A stretch of DNA of 13,569 nt from Haplosporangium gracile (GCA_015499985.1 JAAAUF010000668.1:1-13569), one strand, 5' to 3'; shown: positions 1 to 8,642, counted from the stretch's first letter. The notes: a model not told the origin generated them from the sequence alone. Program-made: numbers and translations.

Positions 1-78
1 CAACAGCAACAACAACAGCAACAACAACAACAACAACAGCAGCAGCAACAACAACAACAACAGCAACAACAACAACAA
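1..78 (+). repeat. CAA/CAG trinucleotide run
   Basis: The first 26 triplets are all CAA or CAG, with CAG interruptions. This is directly visible and runs off the left edge of the window, so its full length is unknown. Read in frame 1 it is pure glutamine; the other frames give Asn/Ser or Thr runs, and the reverse strand gives Leu, Val or Cys runs. Mixed CAA/CAG use without one dominant pure repeat is typical of fungal coding polyglutamine, but an untranslated microsatellite is also possible. Confidence 0.95.
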
Positions 79-81
79 TAG
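1..81 (+). CDS. Possible 3' end of a polyglutamine-tailed protein (partial)
   Basis: Frame 1 reads 26 consecutive Gln codons and then a TAG stop at 79-81. If the gene extends in from the left, its product ends in a polyglutamine tail. Such tails are common in fungal transcription and chromatin proteins, but nothing here identifies the family. Only low-complexity sequence is visible, so coding status is unproven. The TAG is followed by GTAACA, which looks like a 5' splice site, but translation would stop before it. No AATAAA is seen until about 1256, which is far for a compact 3' UTR. Confidence 0.35.
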   Translation, partial: QQQQQQQQQQQQQQQQQQQQQQQQQQ

Positions 82-1694
82 GTAACAAATGCACGATTAA
101 CATAAGCACATCGAAGGTAGAGTATTCGATGGCGCTATGCAAGATAGCCTCTTACAGCTTTCGAGAAAGTGAACGCAAGAAAGGGAGTCAGTGAATTTCT
201 CCTAGAGACGTGAATATGAGAGATAGAAGTTTTACGAAGAATGACAGGATATCGATGCTCGGTGGTATGATTCAGGGCGCAGAGAGCGAGTGTTGGGCGT
301 AAGATGAGTTAAGTATGGAACAGCCGTGCACGTTGGCATATTTGTCTAGGAGTGGATATTGTAAAGTCCGGATGAACGAGGAAGATCAATGTACGACTGT
401 TCTTCGTTATCACTCTTGAGATGAGAACTAGAATCTATGGAAAGGGAGGGGATTGGGGTAGATTTTTGGAGTAGAGGGGGCGGGGACGAGCACCAGAATG
501 GATGGATGACATGTGGGGAGAGCGCTATGGATGCATCCCGCTTTTCAAGGTGGCAGCGCTAGCATGTGGGAGAAGGAAGAGCTCCGTTGAGAGTCTATGT
601 GGAGGGACATTTTTTTGCGAGAAAGTGTCCTTGTGAGCAAGCAGCGCAATAGGCGTGAGTGAAAAGCGTCAGAGAGATACAGAAACAGAGCAAACGGCGA
701 GCTCTCCGTCTGTTCACCAACCCACCGACTGCACTTCCAGCTCCCCACTCCAACCCACAATCATACCTCTGTCTGCACTTTCTCTGTTGGAAATCTGTGG
801 GGGAATCAAACCAAAGGCGTGTCGCACTTTGAAAAAATGTAATGACGGACGAGAACACTTTTCTTTCTTCTTTAGGCCTTATCACACAATTAATTCGGTG
901 CCAACGGAAAAAAAGGAGCTTTCGAGCATTCTTTCTTTCATCGCCACCCCCTGCTCTCGATCATGCATATTCACACACAAACATGTGCATAGGAGGCAAT
1001 TGGACCCCAGAGGAGTGCCGACAAGAGGCAACGAGAGGGAATGAGAAAAGATGAACAAAGTGACTAAGAGAAAGAAGTGAGGTCTCTATTGCAATACTCC
1101 GAGGGAGGAAGGGTAAGACCTAGATCAAAGTTGGGACTTGCATGCCAGGGCAATTGTTCCCCGCCATTACTTGATAGTGCTTGTTATTTTTCTATTCAGC
1201 TTTCCATGGTATCCAGCTAGGCTGCTTCGAAATTAGTATTAGCGCATGTTATGAAAATAAAGCCTGGCCACTTAGTGGGTAACAAATAGAGGAAAGAGGA
1301 GCAATGGGCGCTTTTAGTCTAAGATTCACTTTAAGTAAACATAAGTCGATATGGATCTATGGGTATAGGGAAAGGAAGACAAATGACTTTTGATGACAAA
1401 GAAGGAAAATAACTTCAAACGACCAACAAAAAGAGAATAAAGGGCATTTTCATTCAAAGTGGCGGTTATGTTTTACGATCGCACAGAGTGCATGATCGTA
1501 GCGTGTGTTTTTTTGTTTGTTGTGTCTGTTTTGAGTAAAGGAGGGGAATGAATGAATGAAAGTTCGAATGACAGACAAATAACAGCAACGAACCAAATAT
1601 AAAAAAAAAGAAGGTTAGAAAAAATACATGTAAAGTAAAAAGAGGGGTTAACATGTCAACGCAATGGCTCATTAAATACCATTGATGTACAGTT
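82..1694. other. Non-coding stretch, no gene recognised
   Basis: About 1.6 kb without a convincing gene. Open frames on both strands are short, lack recognisable domains and do not link through splice sites into a family-like protein. Possible 3'-end signals (AATAAA at 1256-1261 and 1436-1441) and A/T-rich purine tracts occur. It probably holds the 3' flank of a gene to the left and the distal upstream region of the CSR1-like gene. I saw no tRNA-like or rRNA-like segment. Confidence 0.6.
1598..1603 (+). promoter_or_regulatory. TATA-like element upstream of the CSR1-like gene
   Basis: TATAAA followed by an A-run lies about 100 bp before a pyrimidine-rich leader and 486 bp before the start codon. 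The placement fits a distal TATA box if transcription starts near 1690-1710. This is only a motif match in A/T-rich DNA. Confidence 0.25.
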
Positions 1695-2083
1695 CTTTAC
1701 ACTTCTTTGCTCCAACCTTCTCTGTTCTCTTTGGTCGCTTCCTACTCTCTTACACTTTCGCCTTCACAAGATTTCTTTTTTGAATCTGTCATCATAACTC
1801 AACCCGCAGCCCACAAGAAAAGAAAAGAATCTTTTTTCTTTTTCAACCCACAAGATAAAAGGACCACAATTCTCCACATTTTTTTTTCTTTTTTTCTTTT
1901 CTCTTCTCCTCAAGACATTCTTCACATACCTACCTTTCTCCCTCCCAACTCCACTACTCCAAATTACTACTCACGCTTAAGCCTCCCATACCTAACTCTC
2001 GCTTTCCAGCCTCCTCCTTGCATCTATACCCCGCTACTCCTCTTTTTTCTTAACTCACATTCCTTCAAACACAAATAACAATC
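1695..2083 (+). promoter_or_regulatory. Pyrimidine-rich, ATG-free leader of the CSR1-like gene
   Basis: Roughly 390 bp dominated by C and T with very little G. It turns A/C-rich just before the start codon (ending AACAATC before the ATG). There is no ATG between 1683 and 2084, so a scanning ribosome would meet 2084 first; this supports the chosen start. CT-rich tracts near transcription starts are common in strongly expressed filamentous-fungal genes. The exact transcription start cannot be seen. Confidence 0.55.
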
Positions 2084-3777
2084 ATGTCCACCTACGTTCA
2101 GCCCGTTGCACCCACCGAAGGCCGCCTTGGCCACTTGACCCCCGAGCAGACCGAGAAACTCCAGCAGTTCTGGGTTCGTCTCTATGACATCTTTGACGGC
2201 AAGACCCAGTTTGACCAGACCGCCCCCTCGTCCTTCAAGGGCCAGAACCGTGATGACGATGCCCCCGCCACCCCTACCCCCGAGAAGAAGTCTGGCGGTT
2301 GGTTCGGCCGTGGCAAGGCTGTCGAGGCTCCCAAGGAGAAGGCTGCCGAGGTTGCTGCCCCTGCCCCCCGCTTCAGCGGTGCCGATATCCAGAAGGCCTT
2401 CTGGAGCTTGACCATGATGGACCACCCCGACTTGATCATCCTCAAGGTACTTTGAATGAAAAAAAGGAAAAAGGACAAGGAAGTGATTTGTGATTGGATT
2501 GACACCCACCAATGGGAGGACAAACGGACTGTTGGAAGAAGAGACAGTTAAGGTTTTATGAGAGCGCAATTATCACCCTTCATTCATCATGCAATTGTCA
2601 CTCATCACAACCCTTTCTATTCTTCCCTTCTTTCTAGTTCATTCGTGCCCGCAAGTGGAACTTGGATGATGCCATGAAGATGTTCCTCAACGCCCTCAAG
2701 TGGCGCATTGTCGAGCGTGTCGACGAACTTATCGAGCTCTCCGACTCGGAGCTCGACGAGAAGTACCCCAAGTTCATCGAGCAGATGCGCATCGGAAAGG
2801 GCTACCTCCGCGGTGCTGATCCCCTCGGTCGCCCCATGTCCGTCGTCAACACCCGTCTCCACCACAAGAGCGACCAGCCCCCAGAGACTATTCACCGCTT
2901 CACCCTCTACGTAAGTGACGCACTTCTTTTTTTTTTTACAACTTAACATGGAAAAAATGGTTCTTTTAACACCCTTTTCGCTTCTTTTTTCTCCCTCTTT
3001 TCAATCATACAGACCATGGAGTGTGGGCGTCTTGGTAAGTTGCCAATCAGTTGCTATTTTGACTTCAATTGATCACTTCATTGTTTAGCTGTATGCTGAA
3101 ACGTCTATTTTCTCGTTTTTTGCTCTCATATTAACCGCTTCTCTTCTCGTTTCTTTCGATTCCTTCAAAATCCAGTTCTGGGAGATAATGCTGAAACCGT
3201 CATCGTTATTTTTGACTTGTCGAACTTCGGTCTCGATAACATGGACTGGGGCTTCGTCCGTTTGTTCGTCCAGTGCTTCGAATCGTACTACCCCGAGACC
3301 CTCGGAGTGTGTGTCGTCCATCGCGCACCCTTCGTCTTCTGGGGTCTCTGGAAGTTGATCCAACCCCTCCTCGACCCCGTCGTCGCCTCCAAGTTCGTCT
3401 TTACCCGCAACAACGCCGAGCTCCACAAGGTCATCCCCCGCGAGCGTCTCCCCATCACCCACTACGAGGGTCTCGATGACTGGAAGTACGAATATGTCCC
3501 CGGCACCCCTGGCGAGAACGCCCCCATGAAGGATGTGGCCAAGAAGGAGGAGCTCGTTGCTGAGCGCCGCGCTCTTGAGACTAAGTTTGAGAGTGTTACC
3601 CGCGAATGGATCAAGAACATCAACGGCAAGAACTCGTCAGAGCGTGATGAGGTCGCCAATTCGCTGAGGGAGCAGTACACTCGCTTGACCCCCTATATCC
3701 GCGCAAAGAACTTGTACCAGCGCTTGGGTGTTGCTCACGACGGTCAGGTCACCTGGACCTACAACGTCAAGGCCTAA
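2084..3777 (+). CDS. CSR1: CSR1-like Sec14-family phospholipid-transfer protein (CRAL-TRIO)
   Basis: Exons 2084-2446, 2638-2910, 3013-3034 (22 nt) and 3176-3777 join in frame to 419 aa, close to the roughly 400 residues usual for yeast Csr1. Residues 103-145 form the CRAL-TRIO N-terminal helices with the signature LKFIRARKWN. Residues about 175-325 are the lipid-binding fold: YLRGADPLGRP, TRLHHKSDQ, VIVIFDLSNF, YPETLG, HRAPFVFWGLW and DPVVASKFVFT. The LHH...DQ segment, the W after the HRAP-F block and the GENAPM tail point to the Csr1/Sfh2 branch rather than Sec14 itself. Family members bind phosphatidylinositol and other lipids in the cytosol or at membranes and link lipid supply to signalling. 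A low-complexity Pro/Ala/Lys insert (about 58-97) lies before the helices, and a charged helical tail (335-395) follows the fold. Codons are strongly C-ending, suggesting high expression. It is convergent with the thioesterase. Family assignment is firm; the exact yeast orthologue is less certain. Confidence 0.9.
3013..3034 (+). other. CSR1: 22-nt microexon of the CSR1-like gene
   Basis: Between introns 2911-3012 and 3035-3175 (GTAAGT donors, CAG acceptors) lies a 22-nt exon coding TMECGRL plus the first base of a Val codon. Joining it restores the conserved transition from the RFTLY segment to the VIVIFDL strand of the lipid-binding fold. Skipping it would shift the frame. Confidence 0.85.
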
Positions 3778-4304
3778 ATCCGACTCGGGAGTTTCAGGAT
3801 CGACAACAGTCATTATCACCACAACTACCACCTTTTCTCGAATGCAGGACATTCTCTCTCTCTCTCCAGTCTACTCACCAACAGTTTAAAAGAAAAAAGA
3901 AGAGTGCCATACCCTTGCAGCTGGATCGACATTCCCCTTGAGTTTCCGGGGGGTGAGCGATTTTGTAAAGTATTTCATCCAATAAACCCGCTTACATATT
4001 TACAAAAAATACATGCTTGATGCGTTTCCATAGATGCGAAAAGTAACAAGGACTTTAAACTAGGCTGCTTTGAACTGTGGGTGGAATGTGTGAGGAAATA
4101 TGGAAGAAGAAAAACAGAAGAATATAAACGATTAACTTAGAGCACAGATGCGGAAGTGAACACGACAAAGCGGTGCAGGGTTCATGGGAACAAGTTCAAC
4201 CGAAAAAAGAAAAAAAAAATGTACATGGAGCAAAGTATCTTTGTAGTTTCTGTATTTTTGCTTCTACTGATTGACAAATCTACAAGAAAGGAGCCTCTAT
4301 CAAC
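3778..4304. other. Convergent intergenic region with 3' UTRs
   Basis: This 527-bp stretch separates the tail ends of the CSR1-like gene and the thioesterase. It holds a CT dinucleotide run near 3853-3867, the CSR1 AATAAA and A-rich tracts (for example around 4203-4220). No open frame of note lies in it. No clear reverse-strand AATAAA is visible for the thioesterase, whose 3' signal is probably degenerate. Confidence 0.6.
3981..3986 (+). terminator. Polyadenylation signal of the CSR1-like gene
   Basis: AATAAA lies 204 bp after the TAA stop, preceded by the T/G-rich element TTTTGTA and followed by A-rich sequence. This is the usual layout of a fungal cleavage and polyadenylation region. Confidence 0.6.
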
Positions 4305-5098
4305 CTAGAGCTTGGATCCACCGCCCATTCTAGAGTCGGTGTTGAATTTGGTATGGGAGGCGGTGGCGAGGACTCTGCCGGTGGCCTTGTCCTTGAGGAC
4401 GGCGGTGGTGTTGGCGAGGCCAGAGCCGACCTTGACGACCTTGCACTCGAGCAGAACGGTCATGCCTAGAGTTGCAGCCGAGACGTATGTGACGTGCAGA
4501 TCGGTTGACACACCTGCATATTGAAAGTATTTGCCTGTTTGTTTTGTTTGTTGAATTGTATTTGGGATCCAAGTGTGTTGGTTTTGTTGTTTTGTTGTTG
4601 TGTTGTTATGTAGCAATTGGAGAAGAGTCGGTTGAAGTATCCGGATCACGCGTGAAGATATTGAAGGAAGGTGCGAGAGAAGGTACGAGGGTAGTTAGCC
4701 GGCTGCCAAATAGTAAACTACATGTCCCTGGTCCCGTAGTGATTTGCCTCCACCTCTTCATCTTCTATCTGGAACCAATTGATCCGTCTCCTTACCCCAC
4801 CGTCCTCTGCTCCCTTCACAGCAAATGTTTCCAACTTACGTTCTCGAGTAAACAAAGCAGCAGTAGTGAGATTATCGACCAAGGTAGCAATGCCACCACC
4901 ATGGAAATTGTTTGAAAAGTTGCAATCGGATTTCTGGACGACATATTCAAAGGTAGCCGAGTCGGCATCGGCATCGACGACCTTGCTGCGACCAAAAGTC
5001 TCGGGGGTGAACCCCAGGCCGTCGTCGTCTGCTCGGTTGGCGAGTTGATGCATCTGGTTCATCCAGTCTTGGAGGTGTTCCACATGTTGAGGTGCCAT
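4305..5098 (-). CDS. Peroxisomal-type HotDog acyl-CoA thioesterase (ACOT13/PaaI-like)
   Basis: The start is the reverse-strand ATG at 5098-5096 in the context CACAATGGC. Exon 1 is 5098-4840, the intron 4839-4535 (GTAAGT...CAG, 305 bp) and exon 2 4534-4305, giving 162 aa. This is the normal size of a single HotDog domain. The motif NNFHGGGIATLVDNLTTAAL (63-82) carries the HGG signature. By comparison with human ACOT13, N60, H66, G67 and D75 occupy the active-site positions, and GVSTDLHVTY (95-104) is the following conserved strand. Such enzymes hydrolyse acyl-CoA to free acid and CoA. The protein ends Ser-Lys-Leu, a canonical PTS1, so it is probably imported into peroxisomes, where it could release CoA from beta-oxidation intermediates; human ACOT13 is instead mitochondrial. 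Chain-length preference cannot be told from sequence. It is divergent from UBA2 and convergent with the CSR1-like gene. Fold and catalytic class are secure. Confidence 0.9.
4535..4839 (-). other. Thioesterase intron
   Basis: This is the single 305-bp intron, about three times the size of typical UBA2 introns. The reverse-strand donor is GTAAGT and the acceptor AACAG. A nearer in-frame AG (TATGCAG, 18 bases into exon 2) also exists. It is rejected because using the upstream AG gives ERKYFQYAGVSTDL, matching the family pattern before GVS-D. Confidence 0.8.
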
Positions 5099-5309
5099 TG
5101 TGAATGTGTGTGTATTGCTAAAGTGGGGAGGGGTGGAGAGTATGGGGAGAGTGAGGAAAGGGAAGCGAGAGGAAGGAAGGAAGGAAGAGTGCGAAGTGAA
5201 GAGGCGTTGAATGAGTTCAAGGGGCCACACAAAGAGAAGTTGTCAGGTCAAAGTGAAAAGGGCAAGTCGGACTGCCGGCTCGATCGCTATGCGAATTAAA
5301 GTTTAAGCA

Positions 5310-5314
5310 ATTGG
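5310..5314 (-). promoter_or_regulatory. CCAAT box (reverse)
   Basis: ATTGG on the forward strand, that is CCAAT toward the thioesterase gene, about 215 bp upstream of its start. This is a normal distance for the HAP/NF-Y complex. Confidence 0.35.
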
Positions 5315-5321
5315 CCGATGT

Positions 5322-5327
5322 CACGTG
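5322..5327. promoter_or_regulatory. CACGTG E-box
   Basis: A perfect palindromic CACGTG within TCACGTGCAG, the binding core of bHLH regulators such as Cbf1/Pho4-type or SREBP-like factors. It lies 224 bp from the thioesterase start and 368 bp from the UBA2 start. It is only a 6-bp match, but it lies in a promoter and next to a CCAAT box. Confidence 0.4.
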
Positions 5328-5372
5328 CAGCCACGCAGGAACCATCTCACTCACTTACAGTGAAAAGAAGTG

Positions 5373-5377
5373 CCAAT
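5373..5377 (+). promoter_or_regulatory. CCAAT box (forward)
   Basis: CCAAT on the UBA2 strand. It sits in GTGCCAA, which recurs inverted as TTGGCAC at 5427-5433. Possible NF-Y/HAP site; motif match only. Confidence 0.3.
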
Positions 5378-5694
5378 TCACTTGCAACGAAGCGCGAGGT
5401 CGCCTTCCTCGCTAGTACCTTCACTTTTGGCACATCTCTGCAGTAGGAATATTGGTTTTAGAAGCCATGAGCAGGCTTAATATGTACTGAAGATAGAACG
5501 TTACTTTGCCCTGGATGACCAGAGAGATATTGAGAGGAAACGCCCATTGATTCACTCTTCAGCATTTTGGATCCACAAGCCACACAAATCTTGCGAGCGC
5601 GAGTCCGCTCTATTCTTAACCGTCTTCTTGCTTTGCCTTCACTTTCTACAAACGCATTCACACAAACACAAGGACGATCACAAGGAAGACAGAC

Positions 5695-8642
5695 ATGGCA
5701 CGCGAATCTCATCTCGAAACAACCATCGGAAAGTCGCTCGCTACTACCATCGCAGACTCCAAGGTGCTGATGGTCGGCGCAGGAGGCATCGGATGCGAAC
5801 TGCTGAAGAATCTTGTCATGAGCGGGTTTAAGAACATCGAAGTGGTAAGTAAAGCCGCCAGACACAGCAACCAGCGAAGGAACTCACGTGTCATAACTAA
5901 ATATTGCCGGAGCAATGGAAAGAAATCAGGCACAGCGCGTATTGATTTGAGAAGTTGCGATTGGAGCGCCGCACGCTAACAGTTCCTTTCGTTTGGCTTG
6001 TTGGTTCATATACCGCCTACTAGATCGATCTGGATACAATTGATCTCTCAAACCTAAACCGCCAGTTTCTCTTTCAGAAGCAACACATCAAAAAGTCAAA
6101 GGCACACGTAAGTATTAACAGCAGCGAGGAGCGAGATACTTAAGGTTACTGATCAAAGTCTTGGGATACTTACAATTGCGCGTTATCTACTTTCGATATT
6201 TATTTAGGTCGCAAAAGAGTCGGCATTAGCATTCAACCCAAATGTTAACATTGTTTCACGCCACCAGAACATCAAGGAACAAGAGTTCTCTATTGACTGG
6301 TTCAAAAGCTTTGACCTGGTCATGAACGCTCTCGACAACCTTGGTACGCAAACGACCCAGTTGCATTAGGACATCGCGAAATGTATACCTCCTTGCGCAT
6401 CCATACTAATATGTATCTATTTAATGCTGCTGTAGATGCAAGGAGGCATGTTAACAAGATGTGTTTGGCTGCCAACGTGCCATTGATTGAGTCTGGAACA
6501 GCAGGATATCTAGGACAGGTCACCATTATTCAAAAGGATAAAACAGAGTGCTTTGACTGCCAGCCTAAGGAGACACCAAAGACTTTTCCCGTCTGCACCA
6601 TCAGAAGCACACCCAGTACGCCTATCCACTGTATTGTGTGGGCAAAGAGCTACCTTTTTGGCTTGCTGTTTGGGAATGCAGAGGACGACGATGATGAGAC
6701 ATTCTCAAAAGAGGACAGTGGCGATGAGGAGACAGGTGAGTGCTTTATGGCATTTTTTGCCACCAATTTCGTATGATTTGTGATATCCGAGAAGTTTTGG
6801 ATTAATTAAAAGTATCTTTTATAACTTAATAGCCAAGGAACTGGCTGCGTTGGCTCAGGAGGCACAGGCGCTCAAGGCCATCTTGGCGTCTGGAGACACA
6901 GAAGGATTTGCCCAGCGAGTGTTTGACAAGGTCTTCCACACCGACATTCAGCGACTCCGGAGCATGGAGGACATGTGGAAGAGCAGAAAGCCACCAACAC
7001 CGCTCAAGTACGGCGATATCATAAGCTCAACTGATGACCTCCAAAAGGCCATGGACGCCACCACTCTGGAATCACAAAATTTGAAGGACCAGCGTGTCTG
7101 GACCTTGCGGGAAACAGTGGAAGTGTTCAGTGACAGGTACGAGCTTCTTGATATGTTTACTGCTCGGGTGTCATACTTCTTGCTGGAAAGTGACTCTGTC
7201 TCTAATCTATTTATTTCAAATTCTGCTTCAACTAGTTTGTTGAAATTGACGAGTCGGTTGAAGACCATGAGGCAAACGGATGCAGAGGCTAGCGTGCAGT
7301 TTGACAAGGATGACTCGGAGACTCTGGACTTTGTTACTGCAACAGCTAACCTTCGCGCACATGTGTACGGCATCGAGGAGAAGAGCCGATTCCAGGTGAA
7401 AGGTACTGACTGCTTGTGGCGATGTTGATAGCGACGGTGGCTCACAAATAACAGTGTTCCAACACTCGCTCACCTCTTTCTCCTATCAATTATGCTTGTA
7501 TAGCCATGGCGGGTAACATTATTCCTGCTATTGCGACAACAAACGCCATCGTCGCTGGCATGATGGTCATGCTTGCGTTCAAGGTCCTCAACAAGCGGAT
7601 CGCAGAATGCAAAACGGTACGTGTATATTGCTTTAGTATCATGTCTGCTGCGTGCATTAGCATGGCGATAAGGAATCCTGACTGCCGTGTTTTGTTTTAT
7701 GGCTTGATAACTATTAGAGCTACTTGGTGTATGGCCGTCATCGCCCACAGCTGATCGTGTCGGAGCCATTAGCAAAGCCCAACCCAAAGTGCTACATTTG
7801 CAGGAACTCTTACATTGGACTCAAAATCGATATTGGAAAGAGCACTGTCCAGGATTTGATCTCGCTTTTGGAGGAGAACTCTTTGCAGGATGTCGAGATC
7901 CAAGAGAATGGAAGGTGAGTTAATTGGACTTGTTGAGGGATAACTCTTGACATAGTTCTTATTACTCCTATGCTAACGCGCTTTTGTCTCTCATTGACTA
8001 TGGATTAGAGTGATTTATGACCCTGACTTCAATGACAATGCGGGGAAGACCCTTGCAAGCTTGGAGCTGTCGGATGGAAAGTTTGTTGATGTTGTGGATG
8101 AGGATGATCGTAAGATCATTGTCTGCCTCAAGCACGTGTAAGTTGATTGAGGGATGCTAATGGGGCGTAATCATTGGCCTTTTGCTGTTAATGACATGTT
8201 ATTCATCAACATATTCCTTCGTTGCTAATTGCTTCTTATCATCTTTTTCCATGCCTGCAGCGACTCTGCAGAACTGGGCGAGAGCACGTACGTGATTGAG
8301 GGTGACATTGAACAGGCACTGGAACAACAGACAGTCATGAGGCAGCAGCTGAAGGAGGCCGAGGCCGCCGAAGCCGCCGAAGCCGCGGCACACGAACATC
8401 AGGAAGACTTAGATGTGGTCATGTCGGATGTAAACAAGAAGCGCAAGCATGACGAGATTCTAAGCACTAGTGAGGCGACGATAGAGGAGGGGCCTCTGAA
8501 GAAGACGACTCTTGAAGGAGTCGCTCATCCATCAGTAGTAGACGCAGGTGTTGGGGATGGTACGTCGACTGCGCAGGCTGTGGATCTGGACGAGGTTGTG
8601 TTTGTGGATGGAAAGTCGATTGATGTTGTTATCCTTGATTGA
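5695..8642 (+). CDS. UBA2: SUMO-activating enzyme subunit 2 (SUMO E1 catalytic subunit)
   Basis: Ten exons (5695-5844, 6024-6107, 6208-6343, 6436-6735, 6833-7136, 7236-7402, 7504-7616, 7718-7914, 8009-8137, 8261-8642) join in frame to 653 aa; human and yeast Uba2 are about 640. With Aos1 it adenylates SUMO, holds it as a thioester and passes it to Ubc9, mainly in the nucleus. Seen: nucleotide-binding [12 protein letters not shown] (28-39), [16 protein letters not shown] (52-67), MNALDNLDARRH (117-128), the catalytic cysteine C177 in [10 protein letters not shown], and structural zinc pairs C162/C165 and C443/C446. The crossover motif [22 protein letters not shown] begins at residue 374. A ubiquitin-fold domain follows (about 455-560), then an Ala/Glu helix, KKRK (586-589, likely nuclear signal) and a hydrophobic-acidic end DVVILD. 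All catalytic residues are present. Start ATG 5695 is the first after an ATG-free leader. Identification is very secure; the exon 5/6 boundary relies on homology. Confidence 0.96.
7137..7235 (+). other. UBA2: Stop-free, in-frame intron inside UBA2
   Basis: This 99-bp segment (33 codons, no stop) begins GTACGAG after GACAG and ends CAACTAG, with a CTAAT branch-like motif. Translated, it would insert a Phe/Ser-rich stretch absent from the family. Removing it gives [13 protein letters not shown], which matches the human LFSKSIETL-type segment before the DKDD motif. Size and splice sites match the other introns of this gene. Confidence 0.8.
8364..8390 (+). repeat. Short tandem GCCGCCGAA repeat in the UBA2 C-terminus
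   Basis: Two exact 9-bp GCCGCCGAA units and a degenerate third encode an Ala/Ala/Glu helix ([12 protein letters not shown]) between the ubiquitin-fold domain and the nuclear signal. It is probably a flexible or helical spacer of variable length. Confidence 0.7.

Larger units (their letters stand above)
5099..5694. promoter_or_regulatory. Divergent promoter between the thioesterase and UBA2 genes
   Basis: This 596-bp region lies head to head between the reverse-strand thioesterase and forward-strand UBA2. The thioesterase side (about 5099-5230) is CT-rich on its coding strand with a GGAA/TTCC repeat (5171-5186), then CA-rich before the ATG. The UBA2 leader is also G-poor and CA-rich and has no ATG after 5515. 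The middle holds CCAAT motifs in both orientations and a CACGTG box. Shared control is possible but not demonstrated. Confidence 0.6.

Noticed and set aside
655..1054. Two overlapping forward frames (129 and 70 codons) in the left non-coding region
   Set aside because: Composition is Ser/Thr/Lys-rich with no domain, no consistent splice extension and no leader like the real genes.
2024..2569. A 181-codon reverse-strand open frame over the first CSR1 exon
   Set aside because: It mirrors the strongly biased CSR1 codons, runs through the intron and leader, and has no recognisable domain; the forward strand gives a clear CRAL-TRIO protein.
1217..4070. An 11-bp repeat CTAGGCTGCTT at 1217-1227 and 4060-4070
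   Set aside because: Only 11 bp, with no extended flanking similarity or terminal repeats, so no evidence of a mobile element.
4170..4200. A tRNA-like GGTTCATGGGA stretch
   Set aside because: No matching acceptor stem, A box or anticodon arm could be found around it.
7137..7235. Treating the 99-bp segment as UBA2 coding sequence (686-aa protein)
   Set aside because: The segment has good splice sites and a size like its sister introns, and its removal restores alignment with known UBA2 proteins.
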